Positions 1 through 10,900 of a DNA stretch of 64,000 nucleotides are shown here, one piece after another. The position numbers and the translations under genes were made by a program. This DNA is from Natronincola peptidivorans (GTDB lineage: Bacteria; Bacillota; Clostridia; Peptostreptococcales; Natronincolaceae), in NCBI RefSeq assembly GCF_900111615.1, contig NZ_FOHU01000001.1, positions 213,400-277,399 of the forward strand. Direction: 5' to 3'. The notes beneath the pieces are model-generated. The model searched no databases. It was not told the origin of the DNA and saw only the letters and a program-made list of their open reading frames with translations. Within the stretch, counting starts at the first letter, position 1. Each line of letters starts with the position of its first letter.

Positions 1-41
1 CTCCCTTACCTTTAAAAATATTATAGGGAGGCGTTATTATA

Positions 42-689
42 ATGAATATTACTGCAGCGATGGTAAAAGAGATTAGAGAAAAAACTGGTGCAGGTATGAT
101 GGATTGTAAAAAAGCTTTAGCAGATGCAGAAGGAAATATGGAAAAGGCAGTAGAAATATTAAGAGAGAAAGGTCTTGCTGCCGTTGCTAAAAAAGCAGGT
201 AGAATTGCAGCTGAAGGATTAGTGGAAGCCTACATACATGGTGGTAGAATTGGCGTTCTTGTGGAAGTAAACTCTGAAACAGATTTCGTTGCTAAAAACC
301 AAGAGTTTAAAGATTTTGTTAAGGATGTAGCTATGCAAATAGCAGCTTCAAATCCTCAATATGTAAGCAGGGAAGAAGTACCACAAGATGAGATTGAAAA
401 AGAAAAAGATATTCTAAAGAAGCAAGCTCTAAATGAAGGTAAACCAGAAAAAATTGTAGAGAAGATGGTTGAAGGTAGAATTGATAAGTTCTATAAAGAA
501 GTATGTCTACTGGAACAACCTTTTGTAAAGAATCCTGATATAACAGTGAGTGAGCTTTTAACTGAAAAAATTGCTAAAATAGGCGAAAACATAAGTGTTA
601 GAAGATTTGTAAGATTTGAAGTTGGAGAAGGGATAGAAAAAAAATCCGAAAATTTTGCAGAGGAAGTAGCAAAGCAAATGGGACAATAG
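42..689 (+). CDS. tsf: Elongation factor Ts (short form)
   Basis: Guanine-nucleotide exchange factor that regenerates EF-Tu-GTP during translation in the cytoplasm. The 215-residue product opens with the UBA-like helical domain (about residues 3-55, with the [13 protein letters not shown] stretch) and carries the TDFVAKN signature at residues 80-86, which contacts EF-Tu. It is shorter than the roughly 290-residue E. coli or Bacillus proteins, consistent with the short EF-Ts type that has one core subdomain. The ATG is preceded by a GGGAGG ribosome-binding site. The gene normally follows rpsB, which would lie just left of the window, and a terminator follows it. Confidence 0.97.
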   Translation: MNITAAMVKEIREKTGAGMMDCKKALADAEGNMEKAVEILREKGLAAVAKKAGRIAAEGLVEAYIHGGRIGVLVEVNSETDFVAKNQEFKDFVKDVAMQIAASNPQYVSREEVPQDEIEKEKDILKKQALNEGKPEKIVEKMVEGRIDKFYKEVCLLEQPFVKNPDITVSELLTEKIAKIGENISVRRFVRFEVGEGIEKKSENFAEEVAKQMGQ

Positions 690-694
690 TCTTT

Positions 695-725
695 AAAGAG
701 AACACTTTTTGTGTTCTCTTTTAAA
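695..725 (+). terminator. Rho-independent terminator after tsf
   Basis: AAAGAGAACAC pairs perfectly with GTGTTCTCTTT around a five-T loop and is followed by more T. It begins 6 bases after the tsf stop, so rpsB-tsf probably ends here and pyrH is transcribed separately or by read-through. Confidence 0.85.
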
Positions 726-841
726 ATAATAATTGTGCAAGTTGAATTGGCATATAAGTCTACAGGTTTTAAATTGTAGATTTTAGTATAAACTATATAT
801 TAAAAATAAAGGATTTTTTTGCTGGTTGTAGAAATAATTAG

Positions 842-1573
<732 letters not shown>

Positions 1574-1604
1574 AAAAATATTATATAAAAGAGGAGGAGA
1601 TTAT

Positions 1605-2162
1605 ATGAATTTAGAAATACATAATAATTTAGAGGATAAGATGAATAAAACCTTAAAAGTTTTAAAGGATGACTTAAATAGTATTAGGGCAGGAAGAGCC
1701 AATCCTTCAATGCTAGACAGACTTACTATTGATTATTATGGAACCATTACACCTATTAAGCAAATTGCTTCTATAACTGCTCCAGAACCAAGACTAATTA
1801 CTATCCAACCTTATGATCCGTCTGTAATGACTACTATTGAGAAGGCTATTCAACAATCGGATTTAGGTATTAATCCTTCTAATGATGGTAAAGTAATAAG
1901 ATTGAACATTCCTCAGCTAACAGAGGATAGAAGAAAAGACCTTACAAAAATAGTTAAAAGAACAGGGGAAGATAGCAAAGTAGCTATTAGAAATGAGCGT
2001 AGAAATGCAAATGATACCCTGAAAAAGATGGGAAAAGATGGAGAGTTGACTGAGGACGATTTAAAAGCTGCACAAGATGAAGTGCAAAAAATTACTGATA
2101 AATTTATTAAGCAAATTGATATCATGACTGAAAATAAAGAAAAAGAAATATTGGAGGTATAG
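1605..2162 (+). CDS. frr: Ribosome recycling factor
   Basis: Acts with EF-G to split post-termination ribosomes. From the ATG chosen here the product is 185 residues, the standard family length, with the three-helix-bundle motifs (DLNSIRAGRANPSMLDRL, then EDRRKDLTKIVK). An upstream in-frame start at 1563 would add 14 residues with no family counterpart. The chosen ATG sits just after GAGGAGGAG, so the shorter form is preferred. It follows pyrH in the conserved tsf-pyrH-frr order. Confidence 0.97.
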   Translation: MNLEIHNNLEDKMNKTLKVLKDDLNSIRAGRANPSMLDRLTIDYYGTITPIKQIASITAPEPRLITIQPYDPSVMTTIEKAIQQSDLGINPSNDGKVIRLNIPQLTEDRRKDLTKIVKRTGEDSKVAIRNERRNANDTLKKMGKDGELTEDDLKAAQDEVQKITDKFIKQIDIMTENKEKEILEV

Positions 2163-2164
2163 TA

Positions 2165-2353
2165 TTGACAGTAATCCCAGATATTTTAGGATATAAACTA
2201 AAGGATGCTGAAGCTATATTAAAAGCATCTTCATTAGAGTATACTATAACAGAAAGTCTTGCTTTAAAGCATGATAAGCAAAAGATTCCCAGGATCATAC
2301 AAGTAAGAAATCTACCAGGCAGCACAATAGAATTGATAATATCTTATTTTTAA
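2165..2353 (+). CDS. Single PASTA-like domain mini-protein, unknown role
   Basis: A 62-residue product with TTG start, preceded by GGAGG at 2153-2157 inside the end of frr, so translation is probably coupled. The sequence (IPDILGYKLKDAEAILKAS, then a strand ending in GSTIELIIS) has the order of a PASTA domain: a VPD-like opening, one helix rich in Ala and Leu, and a closing GxxIxLxIS strand. PASTA domains usually occur in several copies on serine/threonine kinases or penicillin-binding proteins. Here one domain stands alone with no signal peptide or membrane segment, so it would be cytosolic. Function unknown; it lies between frr and the cell-wall lipid gene uppS. Confidence 0.6.
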   Translation: MTVIPDILGYKLKDAEAILKASSLEYTITESLALKHDKQKIPRIIQVRNLPGSTIELIISYF

Positions 2354-2399
2354 GCCTCCATTTAGGAGGTTTAAAAATAGTTAAGGTGGTTTTATCATT

Positions 2400-3158
2400 A
2401 TGAGGGCGATAAAGGACATGAGTAGTATTAAAAAAATTGAAGGATTTGATATCGATATAGAAAAAATTCCAAAACATATTGCGATAATTATGGATGGAAA
2501 TGGTAGGTGGGCACAAAAAAGAAAGCTTCCAAGGGCATTAGGACATAGAGCAGGTGTAGATGCTATAAGAGATGTGATAGAAACCTCCTCAAATATTGGT
2601 ATTAGCTATTTATCCATCTATGCTTTTTCAACCGAAAACTGGAAAAGGCCGCAGGAAGAAATATCAACTTTAATGAAATTATTAATTGAATACTTAAGAA
2701 AAGAAGTGAAAGAACTGCACAAAAATAATGTACGTATTAATACAATAGGAAATATAAAAAAATTTCCAGAGGATGTACAAAACGAAATAAATAAAGCTAA
2801 AGAGTTAACAGAGCATAACAATGGGTTATGCGTAAATATAGCTCTAAACTATGGTGGGCGGGATGAAATTACTAGGACAGTAAAAAAGATTTGTAATGAA
2901 TTTTTGAATGATGGATTAGTAATAGATGATATTGATGAGAAATTAATAAATGCATATCTTGATAGTAGCAATATACCAGATCCAGATTTATTGATCAGGA
3001 CCAGCGGTGAATACAGGTTGAGCAATTTTCTTTTATGGCAATGTGCTTATTCAGAACTCTGGTTTACTGAAGTGCACTGGCCAGATTTCACTGGAAAACA
3101 CTTATTACAGGCAATAGAAGATTTTCAAAAAAGACAAAGACGATTCGGTGGAATATAG
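2400..3158 (+). CDS. uppS: Undecaprenyl diphosphate synthase (cis-prenyltransferase)
   Basis: Condenses isopentenyl diphosphate units onto farnesyl diphosphate to make the C55 lipid carrier for cell-wall precursors. All family motifs are intact in this 252-residue protein: MDGNGRWAQ with catalytic Asp32, [11 protein letters not shown] (74-84), NYGGRDE (150-156), RTSGE (200-204) and RLSNF (206-210) ahead of WPDF. AAGGTGG 10 bases upstream supports this ATG; a second ATG at 2418 is possible. cdsA follows after 11 bases. A shorter, altered paralogue lies at 59964, so this copy is the likely housekeeping enzyme. Confidence 0.96.
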   Translation: MRAIKDMSSIKKIEGFDIDIEKIPKHIAIIMDGNGRWAQKRKLPRALGHRAGVDAIRDVIETSSNIGISYLSIYAFSTENWKRPQEEISTLMKLLIEYLRKEVKELHKNNVRINTIGNIKKFPEDVQNEINKAKELTEHNNGLCVNIALNYGGRDEITRTVKKICNEFLNDGLVIDDIDEKLINAYLDSSNIPDPDLLIRTSGEYRLSNFLLWQCAYSELWFTEVHWPDFTGKHLLQAIEDFQKRQRRFGGI

Positions 3159-3169
3159 GAGGTAATTTC

Positions 3170-3955
3170 ATGTTAAAAAGAATAATTAGTGGTATTATTG
3201 GAATTCCTCTTTTAATATTTATTATTTTACAAGGTGGACTTGTATTATATCTAGGTACAATGGTGGTATCTTTAATAGGATTATATGAGTTTTATCAGGC
3301 TATGATCTTTAAAAAACTAAATCCTCTAAAGGGTATTGGGTATGGATTATCTATTATTATACTATCGATGTTTTATGCTGACATGGATGGAAAAATAATT
3401 ATACTTTCTATATTTTCTGCTATTCTTTTACTAAGTGGTATACAATTATACAATTCTAAATATACTATCTTAGATAATAGTATAACATTATATGGATGTG
3501 TCTATGTTACAATTTTTTTAGGACATATTCTTTTGACGGATAAACTACATAATTCATTTATCATCTGGTTAATCTTTATAATAGCATGGGCAACAGATAC
3601 GTTTGCATATTTTGGAGGATACTTTTTTGGGAATAAAAAGCTATGCCCTAGCGTTAGCCCTAAAAAGACGGTAGAGGGAGCAATCGCTGGAATAATGGGT
3701 TCTATGATTTGCTGTGGTATTTTTGGATACATTTTTTTAATAGAGGATATTTTATTGGTGATATTAGTAGGACTTATAGGAAGTATAATTTCACAACTAG
3801 GAGATTTGACAGCTTCTCAAATAAAAAGATATGTAGGAATTAAAGATTTTGGCAATATCATACCAGGACATGGCGGTGTGTTAGACAGGTTTGACAGTAT
3901 ACTTTTTACAGCCCCAACAGTTTATTATTTCTTTGTTTTATTCATGCAAGTGTAA
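3170..3955 (+). CDS. cdsA: Phosphatidate cytidylyltransferase
   Basis: Integral membrane enzyme that makes CDP-diacylglycerol from phosphatidate and CTP, the branch-point precursor of phospholipids. The 261-residue protein has about seven hydrophobic segments and carries the CDS signature near its C terminus: SQIKRYVGIKDFGN followed by PGHGGVLDRFD, including the HGG-x-x-DR-x-D metal-binding residues. GGAGG lies just upstream of the ATG. It sits between uppS and dxr as in most Firmicutes. Confidence 0.96.
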   Translation: MLKRIISGIIGIPLLIFIILQGGLVLYLGTMVVSLIGLYEFYQAMIFKKLNPLKGIGYGLSIIILSMFYADMDGKIIILSIFSAILLLSGIQLYNSKYTILDNSITLYGCVYVTIFLGHILLTDKLHNSFIIWLIFIIAWATDTFAYFGGYFFGNKKLCPSVSPKKTVEGAIAGIMGSMICCGIFGYIFLIEDILLVILVGLIGSIISQLGDLTASQIKRYVGIKDFGNIIPGHGGVLDRFDSILFTAPTVYYFFVLFMQV

Positions 3956-3960
3956 AAAAG

Positions 3961-3991
3961 ATAAGCATAGCAAAAAAGCAATGCTTATTTT
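3961..3991 (+). terminator. Hairpin between cdsA and dxr
   Basis: ATAAGCATAGC (3961-3971) pairs with GCAATGCTTAT (3978-3988) apart from one A-A mismatch, around a six-A loop, and runs into TTTTAT. It looks like a weak terminator or processing site inside the uppS-cdsA-dxr gene row. It would lower, not abolish, expression of dxr and later genes. Confidence 0.55.
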
Positions 3992-4013
3992 ATTGAGTAG
4001 AGGTGAATACATA

Positions 4014-5159
4014 ATGAAAAATATTAGTATTTTAGGGTCAACTGGATCCATAGGAAAGCAAACATTGGAAATTGCAAGAGAGCATCCAGAAAAGTATAAA
4101 ATAGTAGGATTAGCTGTTATGAATAATATAGATGAGTTAGAGCTTCAAATTGAAGAATTTCAACCAAAGCTTGTAACGGTTTTTGATGAAGCTAAAGCAA
4201 AAATCCTAGCATCTAGAATAGCATCTAAAATAAAAGTGTATTATGGGGTAGAAGGGCTTATAGAGGTAGCTAGTCACCAGGACAATCACATGGTAATAAA
4301 CTCAGTAGTTGGAAGTATTGGTGTATTACCTACAATAGCTGCAATTAAAAATAAAATAGACATAGGATTAGCTAACAAAGAAACTTTAGTAGCTGCTGGC
4401 AAGTTAGTTTTAGAAGAATGCAAAAAAAACAATGTAAGTATAATACCTGTAGATAGTGAACATTCAGCAATTTTTCAATGCATACAGGGTGAGACTGATG
4501 AAAATATAGCTAAAATAATACTAACTGCTTCCGGTGGGCCTTTTAGAAATTGGAGTTACCAAGATATAGAAAACGCTGCAGCAAAAGAAGCATTAAAGCA
4601 TCCTAATTGGAGTATGGGTAAAAAAATATCTATTGATTCAGCAACACTAATGAATAAAGGTCTAGAAGTAATCGAAGCAAGATGGTTATTTGGCATAGAT
4701 GTGGAGAAAATAGAAGTAGTTATTCATCCCCAAAGTGTTATACATTCTATGGTAGAAACAATAGATGCTTCTATCATTGGACAATTAGGAGTTCCTGATA
4801 TGAAGTTACCAATTCAATATGCTCTTTCTTATCCAAAGAGAATTAAAGGAAAGGTTAAGAAACTAGATTTCAAAAGATATAATACTTTAACCTTCGAAGA
4901 ACCTGATTTTGTAAGATTCCCTTGCCTAGAGCTTGCATATGCGGCCATGAAAATAGGAGGAACAATGCCTTGCGTATTAAACACTGCTAACGAAGTTTTA
5001 GTAGACTACTATTTAAAAGATAAAATAAAGTTCTACGATATTGCAAAATACATTGAAAAAATCATGGGAGCTCACAATGCATTTCATTATAATAATGTAG
5101 AAGAATTATTAGCTTTAGAAGAATGGGTTAAAAGTTGGTTATTAGATGAATTAAGATAG
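4014..5159 (+). CDS. dxr: 1-deoxy-D-xylulose 5-phosphate reductoisomerase
   Basis: Converts DXP to MEP with NADPH, the first committed step of the non-mevalonate isoprenoid pathway. The chosen ATG gives 381 residues beginning with the GSTGSIGKQT dinucleotide-binding motif. An upstream in-frame ORF extension to 3891 overlaps cdsA and has no family counterpart. Metal and substrate residues are visible in PVDSEHSAIFQ, SKASGGPF-type context (TASGGPFR), LMNKGLEVIEA and HPQSVIHSMVE. AGAGGTG precedes the ATG. It works upstream of ispG (6217) and ispH (51698) in this window, and feeds uppS. Confidence 0.97.
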   Translation: MKNISILGSTGSIGKQTLEIAREHPEKYKIVGLAVMNNIDELELQIEEFQPKLVTVFDEAKAKILASRIASKIKVYYGVEGLIEVASHQDNHMVINSVVGSIGVLPTIAAIKNKIDIGLANKETLVAAGKLVLEECKKNNVSIIPVDSEHSAIFQCIQGETDENIAKIILTASGGPFRNWSYQDIENAAAKEALKHPNWSMGKKISIDSATLMNKGLEVIEARWLFGIDVEKIEVVIHPQSVIHSMVETIDASIIGQLGVPDMKLPIQYALSYPKRIKGKVKKLDFKRYNTLTFEEPDFVRFPCLELAYAAMKIGGTMPCVLNTANEVLVDYYLKDKIKFYDIAKYIEKIMGAHNAFHYNNVEELLALEEWVKSWLLDELR

Positions 5160-5171
5160 GATGGTGTTATT

Positions 5172-6182
5172 ATGTTTACAGCACTTACGGCTATTCTTGT
5201 TTTTGGTTTGTTAGTTTTTTTTCATGAACTAGGGCATTTTAGCATTGCTAAAATGGTAGGCATCAAAGTCCATGAATTTGCCATTGGTATGGGACCTAGA
5301 CTGTTAAAATATACTAAAGGAGAGACCGATTACTCCGTTAGAATGCTGCCCATTGGTGGATATGTAAAAATGGAGGGAGAAGATGAAAATTCTGATGATC
5401 TTAGAAGCTTTAGCAATAAGACGGTAGGAGAAAGAATAGCAGTAATTTTTGCAGGTCCTTTCATGAATTTTATTCTAGCTATGATTTTATTTGCTATTAT
5501 ATTTTATAATGTTGCAGGAACCCCTACAACAACGATTGAAGAAGTAATAGAGAATTCCCCTGCAGAATCAGTAGGCATTCAAAAAAATGATGAGATCATA
5601 TCGATTAATAATGCTGCAGTAAATGATTGGGAGCAATTAGTCCAAAAAATAAACGATTCAGAAGGAGTAACTCTAAAGATAGGATTGGTTAGAGGTAATG
5701 AAAAAATTGAAAAAATAGTAGCACCACAGATAGAAGAAGAAACAAATCGATATATGATTGGAATAGTCCCCCACACTGAGAAATCATTTACATTAGCTAT
5801 GAGAGGAAGTTATCTTCAGACAAAGATGATTTTCACTGAAATGTTTGGATTTTTCAGAGGTTTACTGACACGACAAACAACTGACGCAGAGGTTGTAGGT
5901 CCAGTGGGAATCATAAGTTTAGTTGGGCAGGCTAGTCGAGATGGATTATATAATGTCTTGTACTTAGCTGGACTGATAAGTATAAATTTAGGTATAATAA
6001 ACCTATTGCCAATACCAGCATTGGATGGCAGCAGAATTTTATTTTTAGTTTTTGAATTCTTCAGAGGAAAACCAGTAGACCCAGAAAAAGAAGCAATGGT
6101 GCATATGGTAGGTTTAGCATTATTAATGCTGTTAATGATTATTATTACTTATAAAGATATCTTAACTATTTTTAGCGGATAA
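5172..6182 (+). CDS. rseP: RseP-type site-2 protease
   Basis: Intramembrane zinc metalloprotease that cleaves membrane-embedded substrates such as anti-sigma factors and leftover signal peptides. The 336-residue protein has HELGH at residues 18-22 in its first membrane segment, one PDZ domain (about 115-185), and the second active-site motif LPIPALDG before a C-terminal membrane segment. This is the single-PDZ arrangement of the Bacillus RasP type. It follows dxr by 12 bases, the usual order in Firmicutes. Confidence 0.95.
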   Translation: MFTALTAILVFGLLVFFHELGHFSIAKMVGIKVHEFAIGMGPRLLKYTKGETDYSVRMLPIGGYVKMEGEDENSDDLRSFSNKTVGERIAVIFAGPFMNFILAMILFAIIFYNVAGTPTTTIEEVIENSPAESVGIQKNDEIISINNAAVNDWEQLVQKINDSEGVTLKIGLVRGNEKIEKIVAPQIEEETNRYMIGIVPHTEKSFTLAMRGSYLQTKMIFTEMFGFFRGLLTRQTTDAEVVGPVGIISLVGQASRDGLYNVLYLAGLISINLGIINLLPIPALDGSRILFLVFEFFRGKPVDPEKEAMVHMVGLALLMLLMIIITYKDILTIFSG

Positions 6183-6216
6183 AACCAATAAACCTATAAT
6201 GTAAGGGTGATAGAAA

Positions 6217-7263
6217 TTGAGAAAAAAGACAAAGGTAGTGCATTGTGGCGATGTACTTATCGGTGGGAATAATCCCATATCAGTTCAATCTATGACAACT
6301 ACTGATACGAGAGATGTACAGGCAACAATAACACAAATAAAAGCCTTAGAGGAAACAGGATGTGATCTTGTTCGGGTGGCAATCCCTAATCTAGAGGCAG
6401 CTCATGCATTAAAGGAAATAAAAAATCAAATTACAATCCCTATTGTTGCAGATATACATTTTGATTATCGTTTAGCTCTTGAATCAATTAAACAAGGAGT
6501 AGATGGATTAAGACTAAATCCTGGCAACATTGGAGATAAAAATAGAGTAAAAGAAGTAGTGAAAGAAGCACAGAAAAGAAATATTAAAATTAGAATAGGT
6601 GTAAATGCTGGCTCCTTAGAAAAAAAAATATTAGAGAAATATGGATATCCTTCTGCGGACGGAATGGTGGAAAGTGCATTAAATCACATAGCCATATTAG
6701 AAGAAATGAATTTTTCTAATATTGTTGTTTCTTTAAAGGCTAGTGACATATATTTAACCATAGAAGCTTATAAGAAAATTGCAGAAGTAATTAACTACCC
6801 ATTACACCTAGGAATAACAGAAGCAGGCACTTCATGGACAGGAACAATTAAATCTTCCATAGGAATCGGAGCGCTCCTTTTAATGGGGATTGGTGATACA
6901 ATAAGGGTTTCTTTAACAGGAGAGCCAACAGAAGAAGTGAGAGTTGGTAAGCAGATATTAAAATCATTAGGAATGCTTCAAAATGAAATCACGATTATTT
7001 CCTGTCCTACTTGTGGAAGATGCAATATTAACCTAATTACTTTAACACAGGAAATAGAAAAGAAACTTGAAAATATCAAAAAACCATTGAAGGTTGCAAT
7101 CATGGGTTGTGCGGTAAATGGTCCAGGAGAGGCTAAAGATGCGGATATAGGAATTGCTGGAGGAGTTAATGCAGCATTATTATTTAAAAAAGGAAAAATA
7201 GTAGGAAAAGTTTTAGAAGAAGATATAGTGAACACACTACTTAGAGAAATTGAAAAAATGTAG
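6217..7263 (+). CDS. ispG: 4-hydroxy-3-methylbut-2-en-1-yl diphosphate synthase
   Basis: Iron-sulfur enzyme that converts MEcPP to HMBPP in the penultimate step of the MEP pathway, using reduced ferredoxin or flavodoxin. In the 348-residue protein the cluster ligands are Cys263 and Cys266 (CPTCGRC) and Cys298 ([11 protein letters not shown]), with Glu305 as the fourth ligand. The N-terminal half is the TIM barrel. The TTG start follows AAGGGTG at a suitable distance. This is the short bacterial form without the extra plant domain. Confidence 0.97.
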   Translation: MRKKTKVVHCGDVLIGGNNPISVQSMTTTDTRDVQATITQIKALEETGCDLVRVAIPNLEAAHALKEIKNQITIPIVADIHFDYRLALESIKQGVDGLRLNPGNIGDKNRVKEVVKEAQKRNIKIRIGVNAGSLEKKILEKYGYPSADGMVESALNHIAILEEMNFSNIVVSLKASDIYLTIEAYKKIAEVINYPLHLGITEAGTSWTGTIKSSIGIGALLLMGIGDTIRVSLTGEPTEEVRVGKQILKSLGMLQNEITIISCPTCGRCNINLITLTQEIEKKLENIKKPLKVAIMGCAVNGPGEAKDADIGIAGGVNAALLFKKGKIVGKVLEEDIVNTLLREIEKM

Positions 7264-7278
7264 CAAGGGAGCATTTTT

Positions 7279-7908
7279 ATGAAAATATCTGCTATTATAC
7301 CTGCCTATAATGAAGAAAACAGAATAAAGGACGTAATTGAACCTATCTATAAATCAAAATTGGTTACAGAAATTATTGCAATTGATGATGGTTCCGAAGA
7401 TAATACTTTCTTGGTAATTAATGAGTATTCCAATATAAATGGGATCCAACTAAGAGAAAATAAGGGTAAAGCTGAGGCAATTAAAATAGGGTTAAAGGAT
7501 TGTGATGCAGATATTATTTTATTAATAGATGCAGATTTAGTAGGATTGAAATCACATCATATTGAATCCCTGTTGGAACCGTTGTTAAAAGAAGATTATG
7601 AAATGACTGTTGGGATTTTTCATTCTGGAAGATTTATTACAGATTTAGCACAAAAATTTGCACCCGATCTTTCTGGACAAAGAGCTTTTAAAAGATCGCT
7701 AGCACAGGATATTATTGACTTGAATATGAGTGGGTACAGCTTAGAGATTGCTATATCTCAATATGTAAGAAAAAATAATATCAAAACAAAATATGTAGTA
7801 CTAGAAGATATAAGTCATATTATGAAGGAAGAAAAGCTTGGTCTCACTAAAGGAATGGTATGGAGACTAAAAATGTATAAGGATATACTAAAACATTGGG
7901 TTAACTAG
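7279..7908 (+). CDS. Family 2 glycosyltransferase
   Basis: A GT-A fold glycosyltransferase of 209 residues. It shows the family 2 opening (AIIPAYNEENRI), the IDDGSEDNT nucleotide-binding stretch (35-43) and a DAD metal-binding motif at 84-86. It stops shortly after the catalytic domain and has no membrane segment, so it is probably cytosolic. Donor and acceptor cannot be read from the sequence. It lies between ispG and polC; GGGAGC precedes the ATG. Confidence 0.85.
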   Translation: MKISAIIPAYNEENRIKDVIEPIYKSKLVTEIIAIDDGSEDNTFLVINEYSNINGIQLRENKGKAEAIKIGLKDCDADIILLIDADLVGLKSHHIESLLEPLLKEDYEMTVGIFHSGRFITDLAQKFAPDLSGQRAFKRSLAQDIIDLNMSGYSLEIAISQYVRKNNIKTKYVVLEDISHIMKEEKLGLTKGMVWRLKMYKDILKHWVN

Positions 7909-7923
7909 AATAGGAGGAACCAT

Positions 7924-10900
7924 ATGGATCCTTTAAACAAACAGATGAGAATAAAAGATTTTGCCAAAGAACTTGGATTGACACCAGTAGCTTCGTTACA
8001 AAATACTACTGTGGAAGGTGTTAAACTATATAAAAAAAGCAAGAAAATAGCTGTTTGCATAAAAGCTTCAAGCATTGTTGATGAAGAAGAGCTACAATAT
8101 TTTATAAAAGAACTCAAAAGCAATATTAATATTGTAAAGGATATTGAGGTTAGTATCAATTATGAGCTACAGTACAAATCCTTAGAGGATTTGATTACAA
8201 ACGCCTGGCATAACATTTTATTTTTACTAAAAAGAGAAATGCCAGCTGTTAAAGCTGTTGCAGAAAAAGTGACTTGGGAAATTGTTAATAGTAAGCTATC
8301 ACTTAAAGTAGATGAAGCTATGATTTTTCAAAAAGCCAAAGAACGTAAAATAGACAAAACCATTGAAAAATATTTTGCAGATCAGTTTAAATGCACTATG
8401 AGATGTGTTATTACTTCTAGCAATAGACCTATTTTTGATTTATCAACTTATGAAAAACAAAAACAAGAAGAGAATAATATATTTGCAGATAAAATTAAAA
8501 AAGAGACTACAGCCTTGCAAAAAACACAAAAAAATATAGGACATACTAATAATGGAAAAGCAGTTCATGGCGGATCTAAGGTTATATTAGGCAAGCAGTT
8601 TACTGGAAGTCCTATAAAGATAAATGAAATTACTATTGATACAGAAAAAGCTATTATTGAAGGCGAAGTATTTTATGTAGAACATAGAACCTTAAACAGT
8701 GGAAAGACCATGATCATATTAAATATTACAGATTTTTCCAACTCTATCACATTGAAAATTTTTGAAGGAAAAAATCAATCGACTCCTTTAAAGGATCTAG
8801 TATCTAAAGGGCAATACATTAAAGCAAAAGGAGACATTGTTTATGATAAATACCTAAAGGAAAACATAATAATAGCTTCAGATTTATTATTACTCTCAAA
8901 AGAAGAAAGAAAAGATTTAGAAGAAACTAAAAGAGTGGAACTACACTTGCATACACAAATGTCATCGATGGATGGAATCTCCAACACATCAGATTTGATC
9001 CAATTGGCTTCAAAATGGGGTCATAAAGCTATAGCCATTACTGATCATGGTGTTGTACAAGCTTTCCCGGAAGCTATGGAGGCTTCTAAAAAGTATGGAA
9101 TTAAAGTGATATATGGTATGGAGGGCTACATAGTAAACGACGAAGAAAAGTTGATAGAGATATCCAATGATAGTTATTCTTTGGAAGATGAATACATTGT
9201 ATTTGATATTGAAACAACTGGGCTATCCAATGCTACAGATAAAATCACAGAAATAGGTGCAATTAAAATTAGAAACAGACAGGTGATTGACAAATTTTCT
9301 TCTTTAATTAACCCTAAAATTCCAATACCTGAAAAAATAACACAAATAACAGGTATTAACAATGAAATGGTAGAAAATGCACCTACTATAGAGGAAGTAT
9401 TACCGAAATTTTTAGATTTTATCGGTACTAGCTGTGTGGTAGCACATAATGCAGCCTTTGACGTTGGGTTTATTCGAGTGAATGCCAATGAATTAGGGCA
9501 TGAATTTATTAATCCAGTTGTAGATACACTAAAGCTATCAAGAATTTTATTGAGCCATTTAAAAAGACATAAGCTTAATACTATTGCAAAAGAACTGAAT
9601 GTAACGTTAGAAAATCATCATAGAGCAGTTGATGATGCAAAAGCTACTGCAGAAATATTTATGAAATTTATTGATCTAATGAAGGATAAAGACATTCATA
9701 CTTTACAGGATATTAATCAATTTCTAGGAAAGAAGGTGGACTTTAAAAAGCTAGATACATATCATATTATTTTACTTGCAAAAAATGAAATAGGTCTCAA
9801 AAATTTATATAAAATCGTTAGCGAATCTCATTTAAAATATTTCTATAAAAAACCAAGAATACCCAAGAGTTTATTAAACCATTATAGGGAAGGGATTATT
9901 ATTGGTTCAGCTTGTGAAGGTGGGGAACTCTTTCAGGCATTACTTAATAATTTACCTGGTGAAATGATAGAACAAATAGCTAAATATTATGATTATCTAG
10001 AAATACAACCGTTAGAAAACAATGAATTTCTTGTTGAAAAAGGAATTTTAAATAGTTTTGAAGATGTTAAAAAAATAAACACTAGAATAATTGAACTAGG
10101 AGAAGAATTTGATATTCCTGTAGTTGCAACTGGTGATGTGCACTTTTTACACCAACATGATGAGTATTGCAGAAGAATATTAATGGCAGGGCAAGGCTAT
10201 AGTGATGCAGATAAGCAAGCACCGTTATATTTTAAAACAACACATGAGATGCTGCATGAATTTAGTTATCTAGGAGAAAGTACTGCAAAAAAGGTTGTTG
10301 TAGATAATCCTAATGTAATTAATGAAATGATAGATGAATTGCTTCCAATACCAGATGGAACCTTTCCTCCTGAAATAGAGGGCTCTGAAGAAGAACTAAG
10401 AAAACTATGTTACGGAAAAGCTAGTAAAATTTATGGGGAACCTCTGCCCATCATAGTAAAGAATAGATTAGACAAAGAGGTTAATGCTATTATTAATAAT
10501 GGTTATGCTGTTATGTATATTATTGCCCAAAAACTAGTTACTAAATCGTTGGAGGACGGTTATTTAGTTGGTTCAAGGGGGTCTGTGGGCTCATCATTTG
10601 CTGCCACAATGAGTGACATAACAGAAGTAAACCCTCTACCGCCTCATTATGTATGTGCAGAATGTAAATATTCTGAGTTTATTACCGATGGTTCCTATGG
10701 CTCAGGAGCGGATTTGCCAGATAAAAAATGCCCTGAATGTCATCATCAACTAACAAAGGAAGGACACGATATTCCATTTGAGGTTTTTCTAGGCTTTGAA
10801 GGCGATAAAGAACCAGATATTGACTTAAACTTTGCAGGTGAATATCAAAGTGAAGCCCATAAATATACAGAGGAACTTTTTGGAGAAGGAAAAGTTTTTA

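Noticed and set aside
2351-2375. CCTCC/GGAGG hairpin before uppS as a terminator
   Set aside because: Short stem with no T tract on its 3' side; it may just involve a decoy GGAGG, and I could not support a function.
3891-4013. N-terminal extension of dxr overlapping cdsA
   Set aside because: The extension has no counterpart in the family, whereas the ATG at 4014 has a ribosome-binding site and gives the expected GSTGSIG opening.
9174-9488. A 104-codon minus-strand frame inside the polC exonuclease region
   Set aside because: Antisense shadow of conserved polC sequence without start signals.
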